DNA of 64,000 nucleotides from Rotaria socialis. Lineage: Eukaryota; Rotifera; Eurotatoria; Philodinida; Philodinidae. The notes beneath the pieces were generated by a model. It made no database searches and was not told where the DNA came from. It worked only from the letters and a program-made list of their open reading frames with translations. Both the position numbers and the translations under genes were made by a program. The stretch covers positions 1-64,000 of the forward strand of contig CAJNYU010002392.1 of assembly GCA_905331475.1 (NCBI GenBank). The letters are read 5' to 3'. Positions 25,762-39,200 of the stretch are shown here, piece after piece (position 1 is the stretch's first letter; every line of letters starts with the position of its first letter).

Positions 25762-26689
25762 ACTGGCTGAAGACATTGAGCATGAATATTTACTGCTCAG
25801 CGAAGATTACAAAAGAGCCTATCAGATAGCATTTAGATCTAACCCCTCTCACATATGATTAGCTTAAGGATCTAAAAAATTATTATATACTAGGTTCGAT
25901 CATCGATACAACAGGTACTAAACTCACTCGAGATTCAAATTCAAGTCTGCAAAAATAAGGTCTTTATAGTACATATGCATATTGTTGGCGGAAGAATAAT
26001 CTGCCGATGGGGTTGAAAATGTTCCGTGACCGTTAATGTGATCGGACTGGTCGTGATCATGAGTAATGTTGATAAAAGATATATTAGTCGCGTTGATATC
26101 AAGTGTTGATACGACCGTTCAAAAGGCTTTCACAATCACATTAGCATGGGCAATTACCTTCACACCTATAAACATAAACTGTATATGTTACCATGAAATA
26201 CCAGTACAGTGAAACGTAGTGTAAAAATTGATTCGGAAGACATTTGAATCTTCAAATTTTATACGAATTCATAGAATTGTGCACGAACATAGTTCAACAC
26301 GTGATTGCTCACATCTATTGACAAACAGTTCTATCTCTGAAAAAATGCTACTCATAGGAATTAGGAAATTGTGGGGTCTCTGTCTCTTATCTTCATTTCC
26401 GATTCAATTTTCATGTAAAGTCTATTTTCAGCCCTCAGGCCAGATTGCTATCTTACTCAAAATTATAGTATTTCTCGTGTCGCTGATTTCGTTACTACAA
26501 AAAAAATGACATTTTGCTTTCTAATTTGAATGATTCATAAGATCAAATCAATATGTTAATACACCGGAACGAGGCGATTATAAAATAGCTTTCATTTTTT
26601 ATTCCCAATACCCAGATCCATCATTCAGACCGCCTGAAAGATGGCATTAAACTGCCTGAAAGGGTCAAGAAACGACGTAATTAATGTCA

Positions 26690-27345
26690 TAAGCGATGAA
26701 AAATGACCGCCGTTTTCCACCAATTTTTAGTCGTTTTCCGTCAACTCGGATTACGGACCGTTTTTCCTCGGAACGTTAACGACGTCGTTTAAGGCCGTTT
26801 CCGATGAAAAAGGTCGAATGATAAAAGTACTCTATTTTCGTTTTTTATCCTCTCAATCTCGCCGTTTTGCACAGTTTCAAATGAGTGCTACATTGATCAT
26901 TTATATTTTATTTCTCAAAATAAAATACAATAAAATTAAAATTAAAAAAACTACATGATAAAATAAAATAAGATAAATAAATAGAATAAAATACAGTAAA
27001 ATAAAGCTAAATAAATATAATACAATATAAATACAACTAAGTAGATTACAATAAAATAAATAAAATAATCTAAAAAATAAAATAAAATAAAATAAAATGA
27101 ATATAATAGGTTGAACGACAGTGTCTAAGTATGTATTTTACCTATATTTATATCTGAAAATAAAAGTGATGTAAAACGGCAAAAAATATTCTCTTTAGAA
27201 GGTAGTCGTGTCGGGCAATACAGAAACTGCCACCTACAAGGTCACTGTTTTTCGCCTAATCACGTCGTTTGCCAGTGCTTCGTTACTGACCATCGTAATG
27301 GCTGCCGTTTTTAGTCGTTTACGGACCGTTCTACACGACATGGGA
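26690..27345. repeat. ACGG/CGTT-rich patches around an (AAAAT)n tract
   Basis: 26690-26815 and 27195-27340 are dense in CCGTTTT, ACGGACCGTT and GTCGTTT phrases, unlike surrounding AT-rich DNA. Between them, 26925-27110 is a degenerate AAAAT/AAATA pentamer tract with a clean run at about 27078-27098. Similar ACGG-rich patches lie at 40600-40830 and 41590-41840. This is a probable non-autonomous repeat family with an internal microsatellite. Confidence 0.45.
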
Positions 27346-30300
27346 ATTATCAAAGTTTTATCTATTTGAAGGACAAACTCTTTTCAACATGCAGTTTTTA
27401 CATTGGTATGACATCTAAATCAGTTAATTTCCGATTTTTATCTATGGAAGGAGCACTTCGATGGTATCAAAATTCAGGATCTGAAGGACTTTAACTAATT
27501 TTTTATTTGAGATCGTCGAGATAATTTCAGGAATAGAAAAAACTTTACGAAATCTTTTATGTGATCCTAAATATAAATAGAAACGATCGATTGGTTTGTA
27601 CTGAAGCAAAAGAAAGTAATATATAGGAAGATCTACAGAAAAATTCTTAGCCACCAATCATACCCGAACCGAACGGGGGCTGCAAAGATTCAGAAAATGT
27701 CCACTTTCCAAAAAGTCTTCTGCCATTATGAAGGATATTACTTATCGTGCAAAACTAAGACCTTTCTCTATCACTGATGATATGCTCCTAATATGTCAAG
27801 CGAACCTTTCTATTTTACAGCGGATCTTTCATTTTCTTCAGCGAACCTTTCATGGGACTTTTCTAAATCATAAGGATCTTTTCATTAGTGGCGAGTTGAC
27901 GAATGCATATTTTGGAATAACGTGGGATATATCGTTTTAAAGTCGTTTATGGAATTATGAAATGTTTTCAGTCAACAGAAAATTGAGATGTTCTGGTTAA
28001 CTTCGTCAGAGTGGATACTAGAATAATTCTCATTCATTAATCTCAGAGCTAGGACGAGTACAATAGTACAACAAGTAGAAGTACAAGGTAACGTGGCGTT
28101 AGCGTCGCCAACCATCTACTGAAAGGATTTAGGCATGTAGAACGTAGCTACCCAAAACTATCTAGCTGAGAGGCTTCACGTTTTATAGCTTCGAAATGAT
28201 TTTCATGGAAAACACGATTGATAACCGAGCATAAATAGAAAACTTGCTTGGAAGTATCACCAAGAAAACGACATTTGAATAGTACTTACTAATACTATAT
28301 GGCAATACTGAAATTACGTGCATCTGATCTGCTACAGCTTAAGCTATGCTCCGAAAATTCTCAATCAGCTTGACGACGGAGTGAAGAAAAAGACCTATTC
28401 AGGAGAGCTACGGTCAAAATACTCCATTTTAGTAAAGTTACAGCTCATATTGGTCTATCAACTAGATATTTAACATGAATCTGCACGAGTAGATCGTAGA
28501 TTAAATTAAACTGACCTTTTCTAACTCGATTTCGGTTAGATATGTCCTCATTTTTGCTCAATCTCAAGTCGATTTATTTTGTTTCGGTGCGTTTCCCGTC
28601 TTGAATGCATGCATTCATTCCAGGGTGCACGTTCACAGACAGATAAGTCTAAGATTTACATCTTTTGAATCAAATCCACTCGCAATCCGGAAAAACTAAA
28701 CTTATCAAGATAACCACGACAAATACAAATTTCAAATATTTCACCCGAATTGAGCAATTATTTCACGACCTGTCTTCGGAAGAACTTGAAAATATCTCCT
28801 ATTTTCGAAAAATTCTGCAACTTTTCTGATCGAGATAACATGTAACTATTCTATAAGTCTGCAAGACCTGTAGTCTTATAATCACAACAGATTTTTAACA
28901 GAGTGGAGAGTCGTTCGTCGGCGTCCCTCTGGGGCGCCACTCACGACTAGCCGCCCCCACTAGTTTTGTCTCATATATGCGCTGAACGTGTTCCTTTTAA
29001 ACATGACATGATTGATTGAAAGCTTCGCTTCATTATATAATTATTAGATGAAAACAAAGAGAATTTTCAAGAAACCCGAAAACAATTGTTATGAGACTAA
29101 TTTAATTCAGTTTCATCTACATATGAGAAAAATTACTCACAGTTTTGAGAAGAATAAGACAAGAGTCCTGAGTACTTGCATAGTTTGCGAACGTTCATAG
29201 ATGCGCTAATCTACAATTCTACGTGTTACGTTTGAATAAATTCTTCGTGGTACAATAAAAATTGGCATACCAAGAATAAACTGAAGACTTTGAAAAAAGC
29301 TTTCAACGTCTTAGTGCAGGTGAGCGGCTAGCCGTTGCCAAATTGAGAACCGATTCCACTGCAAGATGCCTATAGCCTATTCGTAATAAGATCTCACAAC
29401 CATACGATACATCTAACGCTATAAACTTCATCAAATGGTACCCTCAAAAAATTTCCCCTGCAACGAATTCCTATCACGAAAATGCGACGATCGAAACTGC
29501 TCCTAATCGATTATAAACTTGCTTGAACAACAAAATTTCAAAAAACCGACAATGCCACCGTGTTCCCCGACCCAGATTACCATCAATCAGCCCTTATAAA
29601 AAAAAACTACTTTTTTTCCAAAAAAGCGTCTTTCTCTCTCCTAAAAAAAAGGAAAATACAAAATTTTAAAAAGACTAACATCAGATTCGGATTCCCAGAC
29701 CCCGAAAAGCTTCGATTAAGCCTATCCCTAGAGATACTGTTTCAGGTTAGTTACGTTTATGCAACTGCTTTCCTATTGAACGAACGAACGCATTTAACTC
29801 GTTTTTCGTAATACCCTCCTTTCAGTGGAGGGACAACCATTCGAATTATACATATGAACGAATCGGTAGTCTCCTTTTTTCTTTCAAAAGTTGCCTGAAT
29901 AAATATGATCACTTTTACCGCTATAGCTATGTATGTTCTATACCGACCAGAAAAAAATCTGAAAAAACATATTTGATGAATTTTTGAAAACTGCCGTATC
30001 TGTTAGGCCAGCTCACATGATTGACAGCACAAAACAAATTATACTCTTCGTGAAATCGCATTTCTGATTGAAAGAAAATTAAAAAATACCCGTATTTTTA
30101 TGTAAAGTAAAAAGAATACTAGTCTTTTTCTTGAAAAAGTTTTTATTATAAATAGAAAATGATGCCACATTACTTCACAATTATAGAGAAAAAAATTCTA
30201 TGTATTATTGGTAGCAGAATTATTTTCACTAGATATATTTTTGACTTAAAAAATTATTAGGAAAAAATTTGAAAATTCTATACTGGTTTTTACTTATTTA

Positions 30301-30383
30301 TTCAATTACCCCAAAGTTTATCATTATCTATGCAAGTGCCCTAAATGGGGTAATTGAAAAAAATTTCTATTGAATTTTCTAAT

Positions 30384-30560
30384 CAGTGGCGGATCTACCA
30401 GTTAGGCTACCCGGCGATCGCCACCCCCCTTAAGAAATTTTTTTCGATTTTCCCCAGCAGAAATGCAACAGAAAATAGTCGTTCTGCCTCAAATAGACTT
30501 GAAAAACTGTTTTTTGGCCAGGAGCCCCACCCCCTAACAGATTTTCTGGATCCGCCACTG
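30384..30560. mobile_element. hAT MITE (CAGTGGCGGATC ends) with perfect 8-bp duplication
   Basis: The ends are CAGTGGCGGATCTACC and, on the opposite strand, CAGTGGCGGATCCAGA. Direct repeats TTTCTAAT lie at 30376-30383 and 30561-30568. It is 177 bp and non-coding. CAGTGGCGGATC is a widespread hAT terminus. The intact duplication suggests relatively recent insertion. Confidence 0.9.
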
Positions 30561-31786
30561 TTTCTAATGATTTTATCAAAGCAGAACTAATTAAAATTGA
30601 ATTATCTAAATGAAAAAATGTTACCGATTATAGAGGCTGATCGTCTGTATCAGTATATGAAAGAATTACTAATAAATATCATCTAATTAATGAGAAAAGT
30701 TAATTATAATAATGCTGTGTGAAATACATAGATTTATCCAATTTTCCCGTCGTCCTAGCATATCTATCCAATTGCCCCTGATGGGGTAATGGGAAAACAA
30801 ATAGGAAATAGATCCTTTTAACTCCAACAAAGATGATTTTTTCACAGGTCGATAGAGAATCAATCACTCTATCTACATGCTGAATCTTGTGAAAAAATAT
30901 TCAAATAGAAAAAAATGAGACCAAAAATAAAAAAAAGAATTGAAAACATATATCCAATTGCCCCACACTACTATATAATTCTTTCTTTTGGTCTGTGTTG
31001 CACCAAATCTCTGCTATATGCATGTGAATTAATTCGTTGAAGTGGCAGGAAAATTTCGTTACAGAACAGAAAAGTCCGCTGGTGGAAGGAAAGATCCGCT
31101 TTTCATCTGTTCATGTTTTGCCTTTCCTTTAGCTCTTATATATTTATATATAAATATATGATTTTTCACGAGGTATGCTAGGTCCTACATATAGCTATGG
31201 GACTTTTCGTAAAGTGGAGATTTTTTAGATCTTTCACACTGCTGGACCGATTTGCTGAGTTATAAACCCCGGTCCTGTTGACACCCTTAAAAATACCTAA
31301 TACAAATGATTGCGTCGTTACTTGCATGCATAAACTATGACGTGATTGTCGATAGATTACTAATGCTAACATACGAGTATTTGTTAACCGTTTCTAAAGA
31401 AAATGAATCATGGTTTCTATACATGCTATTGTTATCAAATGAGTCTTTTTTCAATGAAGATCGATGAATATTCTTTCGATTGTTAGTGAATTATTTAAAT
31501 CATATTCTATTTAAACGTTGTGTAAATTGTTTTCATTATAGTACGTTAATATTATAAAAACAAAAAAAGGGTTCTTTTATTGCTATTATTATTATTATTA
31601 TTGGATATCAATTAGTAAATTTCGTTTCATCTATGAAAATATTACTTATCTAAAAGTAATTGATTTAATCTGTATACATAGATCGATTCCATTCGACGAT
31701 TATTTTTATAGAAACGAAAACATTAAGCATATAAAAATGTTGAGATAATATTACAACAAAAAATAATTATTGATTAAATACGTGAT

Positions 31787-33872
31787 TCAGTTTTTATTCA
31801 TACGTAGTTCTCGTTTAGAATATATAAAAAATCCTTTTGTTTTAATAATTCCTCGTTTAGTAATAATAGAACTATAACGAACAATACATAGAGGTTTCCA
31901 ATTCATCGAATCATATTCATGAGAATATTTTTGAATAACTCCTTGAAAATCTGTTTCATTGAGAACATCTAAATAAATATATAAATTATTTAGCCAGAAA
32001 AATCAAAACAAGAAAAATATGAAAAGTTTACCGATTGGATCACTATGTGTTAACAGTTGAATATTATGTTCTTTGGCATATTTATTCAAGTCTTCAGGAA
32101 TCGCACAACAAACATTCAAATTAATTTGATTCGTACATGGTTTGTGCTGAAATAAAGGAAAACAAATAGTTGAAGTTGAATTTGAATTTGAATTTTCAGA
32201 TCTATTACTTTACAAGAATCATAGAAATCAGATAATAATGGAAGCATAAAATCACAAACACCAGCTGATAAAATCTTCTGTTTATCGATATAATCTTCAA
32301 TAACATGCCATAATGGTAAAAATTCATTCAATGCTATTTGTACACCAGAATTCGGCAGTGAAATCATTATACTTTCTAAGTAATTTTCTTTCAATTGATT
32401 TAAAACTAAAGACAAATTGAATATTGAATAAAACTTGAATAAAGAGCTTACGTAAAAAACGTTATCGTTGTCTTATGGAAATGAACGTTCATGGTACCTG
32501 ATTCTACTATCAAAGGTCAGTTCCCATGCGATTCACATCGTTAGATGTCATCTTGAGTAATTACATACTGATAACTTCGAACTCAATATCAACTAGCCAT
32601 TACAATACTATGAAATGGACTTTATTTATGAAAAGTTGATCTACTGTTATTTAACTCGTTTATTTAACATTTAAGGGCATACATGATAATACTTCCTTTC
32701 TCTTGAGCTTTTAAGTGAGTCATCCACCTCGAATATTGTACGTTCCGAACGATTATTTTAAAGCTCTATGAATAAGTACTGCTGGAATGATCTGATTTTT
32801 ATGCATGAGACACTTGAGTGCAACAATAAAATCTTTCAAGAAGTTATTTCGCCTATGAAAAGTCGCTTTCAAACGATTAAAATACAATATATGGGGCGAC
32901 TTCGTGAGATTGAAAGATCAGCTGACTCTGATTGTTCTCATTCCGAATGAAGATGTGAATGGTTCAGTATTGATGTCGGTTTTCTTCTCCACTTTACTAG
33001 AGTCCACATCGTTCATAAGATAGAGTTTTAAGTCAATCATATAAAACTAGAATGGGACCTAAGTGTATCAGATTCAAACAGCTCAATGTTCCATCTGTAT
33101 TGCACATGAAACAAACCTGTATTAATTGTTTGATGTAATAATTCAGGATCTAGTGAACGAAGAAATATTTTAACTAGAGTGAAAAAATGAAATTGATATA
33201 ATCATAATTAAGAAGAAATTCATTTTTCTTACCAGAATATTTCAAATCTTCTCGAGATAATTGCTCGTTACCAGAAGTAGTACTATTATGATTACTTGTT
33301 ACGGATGTTTCATCAGATGTAGGTAAAAACTTCACATATTTTTCATTCTAAAAATGCATGATTCTTTTTCAAGTGAGAGTATTACATTCAGGTAACTATA
33401 CTTGAAATTTTGCTTCGTTCATCTCGATCCTCATTTTTTGTAGTACCATTGAAATATATTCAATGATCTAATCCAAAACAAAAAGAAATTATGAAAAATT
33501 CACTTACATATTCATTAAATCATACCTCTTCGGTTAGATTTTTATTGGTTTTCTTCGTTAATTTGGGTATTGATAATGTATTGCCTGTATAAAAAAGTAT
33601 TTCTGTTGCTTTTGGAAATACTGGACGGAGCAGAGGCTCAAGCGTGACTTGATTAACATTCTAAATACAAGAACAAGTTGTCCATATAAAGTCTCAAAAA
33701 AGTATTTGGTAAAATATAAACTATCACTGTTATTGGCTTACTATATTCTGAATTTGGTTCTAGTAAAAGAGAAAACTGAAAATTGATGATTTTGTGATAC
33801 GCAATTCTGTATCGAACGTCATTCTATATAGTATATTTTTATTTTTATTTAAACCTGAACCAATGATTTCAT
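31787..33872 (-). CDS. GCLM: Glutamate-cysteine ligase modifier (regulatory) subunit
   Basis: Nine minus-strand exons: 33872-33855, 33759-33742, 33660-33526, 33467-33402, 33347-33233, 33173-33117, 32405-32209, 32146-32032 and 31968-31787. They join in phase to 300 residues (human GCLM has 274). The protein has an aldo-keto-reductase-like fold and binds the catalytic subunit in the cytosol, raising its glutamate affinity and easing glutathione feedback inhibition. Conserved stretches include ILFYTGNTLSIPKLTKK near the N-terminus, ESIMISLP and LPLWHVIEDY in the middle, then NQINLNVCCAIPEDL, IQLLTHSDP, and the tail WKPLCIVRYSSIITKRGIIK. The first two exons are only 18 nt each (MKSLVQ and NQIQNI). 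They were chosen because they supply an in-frame ATG with proper splice sites, and they are the least certain part. Intron 6 is unusually long (711 bp). No truncation is seen. Confidence 0.9.
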
Positions 33873-36223
33873 TATTTGAATATTTTAATCTCAGCTGAGT
33901 TACCGTCTGATTAATCCTAAAAGAAAAGTAAGATTTTAAACACAAGATTCTAATGATAGAATCCTGTGACAAGGTTTCCCTTGTTCCTGTCGAAATCAGT
34001 CGAAAATTGGCAATACTCGATCGTTGTATTTACGTCTCCAGCTGTCTACCACGTTTTGAAGAAAAATCTCTTTGCAATTTATCTGTATTGTTAGTGTCGA
34101 GAAAAAGTATCTCAGTCTGTAAATTTTAACAGAACCCGTTTTTTAATTATCATTTTGTTGAAGGCTCTTGTTCAATCGAAAACAAAAATATGCCATATAG
34201 GAGCACCAGATAAATAAAATTTCAGATTTTTAAATTAGTTATTTTTGATCATCATCTGATCAATATCTCATTCAAAAACCAATGGTTATGATTTCAATTA
34301 TAAGGTAGTCATGAGCATAAAGTTCATGAAATCGACAACACTGTTTATTTTCTCTCAATTAGTTACGCTTCGTATTATAAATACATCTGAATAGTGATAA
34401 CTTTCATAATTATTGATCTGTGATTCGAATCGTCAAGTTTCCTTTTTGATAATATAAGAAGTAGTACAACAAAAGTTTTTCTTTTAATTAATCTGGGCTG
34501 CGATTCGCCCTATATTTCCTATAATTCCTATATTTTCAAAAACGTCCTATTTTTGTCCTATATTTTCCTAAAAATTCCTGTATTTTATCGAAAAAAGTAG
34601 AAAATTTTCGAAAACCTTTAAATGTTGCTATCGTCTTTAGACGAAAAAGAACTTTCAATGTGTATAATCATGTGTTTTGGACAAATTCTTGTATTATAGT
34701 GACATTTGTTTTAAATAGTATTTTTCCTTTCGCCTATTTAGTGGTCTGACTGAGAACTTGTTTAATACTAAGTACAAAATACAAAATAGCTCAAAAGAAA
34801 AAAACATTCGCAAAGTGATCATGTACCAGTTTTGAGTTTTTAGTGAAGTTTTAGTTAGATATAAAAGCTATATATATATATATAGCCCTGGAAAAAATAA
34901 GTTTTTCTCTGTATTTTGAGGATATTGTTACCAAAAGAACATATTTTTTTTAAAATTAACAATATATTCTGAAAGCCCGTGAAATTTTACACCATCCTAT
35001 GTATATGTATTTTTCATTTACACTTATTTATTACCAGAAAAAAACTGAGCTATGATATAATACAAAATCAACTTGTGAAAAATAATAAGCGATGAATGCT
35101 GATTATCAGGAGAATAAAATTAGGTTGAGATTTTTTGGGAAGTCATGTCCGTAATCTGAAACGTCTCCTTTAATTATGAAAAATAGTATTTGTTTTTTCA
35201 AAGCTTACGATCTACTTTATTGTTATTTATCGATTTGTGAAAAACTTTTATAATGATCCTCGAATTAGCGACTTATTTCAGTAGAAAAAATTATATAGGG
35301 ATTCTGGCTACAGTTGAACTGTTTATAACAGCTTCATTAAAATGATTTTCGAGCAGAACAGTTCAAAAACGCCAAAACAATTGAACAGAAGCGGTGTATA
35401 AAACGTCCTTTCTTTTTGTCATTTTTATCGAAAATCCTATATTTTTGACAACCTTCACTCTCTAAGGATTCCTATATTTTTAAAAAAGTGCTATCGGAGG
35501 TCAGAATTAATAGATATTTGAGTAGTGGAAAGACGTTCGATAGAATTTCAAAACTTGTCGCAAAACATTATGATTGTTGCGCACATGCAATAATTATAAT
35601 TCCTATATTTCCATTGCATTTTCTTTCGTTAGCAACAATAAATGTCATTCATGTCGATCCCTTTAATACACAATAGTGAATCACCCACATCGTCAACAGT
35701 TTAACGGGCCTAATTTCGAGTACTCGATTGGTCCTATTATCTTATATGATGATTTTCTTTTCTCTTCACGCAATGATTCTCTAGATAAACTTATTGGCTA
35801 TTAACAAACTTAGAAATAAACAGTTAATAGAGCACATAAAGTTTTGACTAATTACCAAAAAGTATAACATCAGAAAGTATTCTCCTACCTGTAACTGTGT
35901 TAACATCATTTTAGTCGCAATTATACCAGACTGTGTTGAAGAATGCAAGAGAAAGACAAAAAAAATAGGTTTTTATCGCTCTGAAAGCACCTCAAGAAAA
36001 ATCATTTTGTCAGCATGACGATGCTTTTTTATGCATATACGTATACATAAATGTGTCATAGGAATGTATTTAAGAAAAAAGAAACCCCAATATATAAAAA
36101 GCATTATCTAATGTAAATACTCTAAAATTATCCCACGGAATCATTACACCGGCATGATCAATTAAACAATAATTTTCAATCAGACAAAATGATACAAAAA
36201 AAAAACCATTTAAAATAAATGAT
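33873..36223. other. Intergenic with CCTATATTT-rich repeat
   Basis: No gene is seen. 34500-34580 and 35400-35490 are crowded with TCCTATATTTT phrases in the same orientation, bracketing about 1 kb. Inside is a TATATA run (34870-34884) and a phrase TCTGAAAGCCCGTGAAATTT also met near 23570 and 23740. This is probably a composite of old repeats; borders cannot be fixed. Confidence 0.4.
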
Positions 36224-39200
36224 TTAACTATTATAGATTGGTAATGGATGTGCTTCTGTATTGAATATCCATTGATCAAAAGGAAATAGATTTGATTCAT
36301 CAAATAATAAATAAAAATATTTTAATGTTTCAGCTAAAAAGTAACTTTCCATTTTATCACGTGGTCCAACATTTTCTTTATTTCGAACATCATTGATTGA
36401 TGAATAACCGTCAATTTGTCGAGTATATTTTTCAAATGATTGAAAAACATTCCAACCCCATTCTTGATAGATTTTATCACCCGTTAAATGATACATATAA
36501 TATAATGATTCAATAAATTCAGGACGTAATAGATTGTGTACATCATTAGCCTTTTTGAAAATAAAGTAAAAACACTAGTTAATGCAAAATATAGATATTA
36601 AACAAATAAATATACTCGGACAATAATTGTTGACTCGTTAGAATTTGAATCAATGTTAAAATATGCTATTTCAGGACTGAGCCCGGTTGGCTGTTTCGCA
36701 TACATTTGATAACATGTTTTAGTTAACTCTTTTGCCATATCAAGTAGATAGCTTAAATCACTTTGAAACGACCAACCAAGTGCCATATTACCAGCAAGAA
36801 AACAAGCTAAATGATCCTAAGTGACTTTTTCTTTCTATTAAATATTGTTTCAAAAGATTGATGACTACCATTTTAGGCGAAAATGTTGACATGCCGATTA
36901 ATTCACCAACAAAATAAAATTTTTCTGGATAGGCTACATGCCAAAGATGTTTTCGTACACCCTCTAACAAAGAAAGCTATTTTTTTAATTTTCTTCCAAA
37001 TTATTACCGATAGATTCAATCCAATCATCCCAAAATCTATAACAAAAAAATGTGATTATATTTTTTAAGTTAGAAATTCGTTAGACTCTCTTGTCGTAAC
37101 AAAACGAGTCAATTTTATGAGTAGACACATGAAAAGTAGACTTTTCTCATCATTAAAGGTAAGACTAACATATAGCTTTGTGTTTTTAAATTTTAAATAT
37201 AATTAAATTGATGGAGTTTCATTTCAATTCAAATGATAGATGTTTCTGTTGAATTAATCATACAAGTTCAAAAAGATTACCGTAGCCATTTTAGTCTTCA
37301 AATCAATTAGAAAATTGTTTTTAAATATTATTTATTGAATTGACATGTGAAATCCGGTGGGATTTCTTAACGTCATGAATAAGAAAAATTTTCAAACAGA
37401 TGTTTCACTTTATGAATAACTGCCTTTAATTGATGCGTATCAAATATGAAAGATTTTCATTGTAAGAACATATGGTGCAAAAGCTATCAGACACATGTGG
37501 GCATTTTTAGGTCATGAATCAGAAAAAAAACTCTAAATGATTCTGCGTTTTTTGTACAATGTAAAATAATTGAAAAATTTTCTTTTCTACATCTGTTTTG
37601 GCATCAATTTTTGAGAACAAAAATTCTTTGTAATTAGGTTTGAGAAAAATTTTCTCTTCGTGTGAATTCTCTATCACTAACTGATTCTATACAAAGTTGA
37701 AAAAGTGAAGTCTTTGTAGACATCTGAAAAAATATCAAAGATGCTAATAAAATGCTTGAACGTGAATATACCGAGGTAGGTTTTACATGCAACACATGTC
37801 GAATTTACGTTTTCTAGTAATCTTATAATAGATTTCGGTTGTTGAAATATATTTTCTAGAATTCATAGGCACAAAACAAGAATATTACGATGTGTATACT
37901 AATGTTTCGAAGAAATGGTTGATGCAAAATGTTTTGCTTCCTACTTTAACTTGTCTTTTAGATCCTATTACTTAATGAATGGCTCTTAACTAGTTTGAAC
38001 AATATCCACTAGTGTAGCGAAAAGTGAAATTAGATGAACAAACTAGGTTCATCGTTAGAACGTCATCAATATGAAGATTAGCAGCTATTTCTTGTTCTTT
38101 CATTGAACAATACTTACAAAGATCGTTTCCGTCCTGTTTGTAGCCATTGTTTAAGTAAATATTCGTAATATGAATCTCCACGTGCACCAAATGAAACAAC
38201 TCCACCAGAAAATTGCCCTGTCAACGGACTAATAAATATCGGTACAAGACCATCGTCTTTTGATTGATTATGAAGTGTGGCTGCTAATTTGTCAGCTGCA
38301 TTCTATTAAAATAATTGTTCCACTTATAAAGTACATCAATTCTATGGTACGAACCTCATATTTTTTATCATTAGATACTCGTGATAAATCTCGCATTTCA
38401 AGTTGAACAGTACCGACTTCAGCTGTAGTTGAATCTGGCGTCCATCTATAAAAAGTTAGAATTTCAAATCTTTGGAAAATGAAAATGAAAATCTTCTACC
38501 GATAAGCACCTGGTTTTTTTCGTTTAATATTTATTTGGGCTAAAGGTAAACCTGATGGCGTATTAAAGTTTAACAAAAGGCGATCGCCTAATTCAATCTA
38601 AAATTATTCAACGAAATATAGCAACTTCTTTGTGAGATCGATTGCAAATTATTCTTACAGCTCGTTTTAAAAATATTTCATCTGCTGTTAAATGATAAAT
38701 ACTAAGAAGACCACCTAGAATTCGTATTGTTACTTCAAAATGTGAATTATATTTATCAACAGAGTTTGAATCAAGATTAAATGATTTCTCAATCCATTCA
38801 CGTGCTTCCCTATATTCTAATATTATTAAAAGTGGAAGATGGTCATAGACAAAAATTGCATCTAACCTTCAGTCATATTCATAATATATAGTGTATCAAT
38901 ACTATCAATAATCGTTAAACCAAGACCGAACCATGTTGATGGAATTTTCGATATTGATTGTAGCTCATCGTAACCCCATGCATATGTTCGATACGCTTTC
39001 CAAGCATGTTTCATTGCATCTCTTACAGCTATTCTATATTCATTTGTTGGAGCTTATTAAAAAGCGTGAGATAGAACGTTTGAAAACAAAACAATAAAAT
39101 TACTTGAAAAGTATTGCTTTTTAATTTGTGATTTGCTTAATGGATTCTTCTAGGTAAATAAAAATGAAGTCATGATGAAATGGATGCATACCTTTCATTG

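Larger units (their letters stand above)
23123..31786. other. Long gene-free, repeat-rich interval
   Basis: I find no supportable gene in about 8.7 kb. It holds the second 160-bp repeat, two foldback elements, ACGG-rich patches, an (AAAAT)n tract and a hAT MITE, each listed separately. A recurring phrase like CTGAAAGC(G/C)CGTGAAATTCT at about 23570 and 23740, seen again at about 34970, marks another dispersed repeat. ORFs here look like chance frames. Confidence 0.45.

Noticed and set aside
34500..35490. CCTATATTT-rich brackets read as an LTR or TIR element
   Set aside because: Ends do not match as either direct or inverted repeats over a useful length, and no duplication was found.
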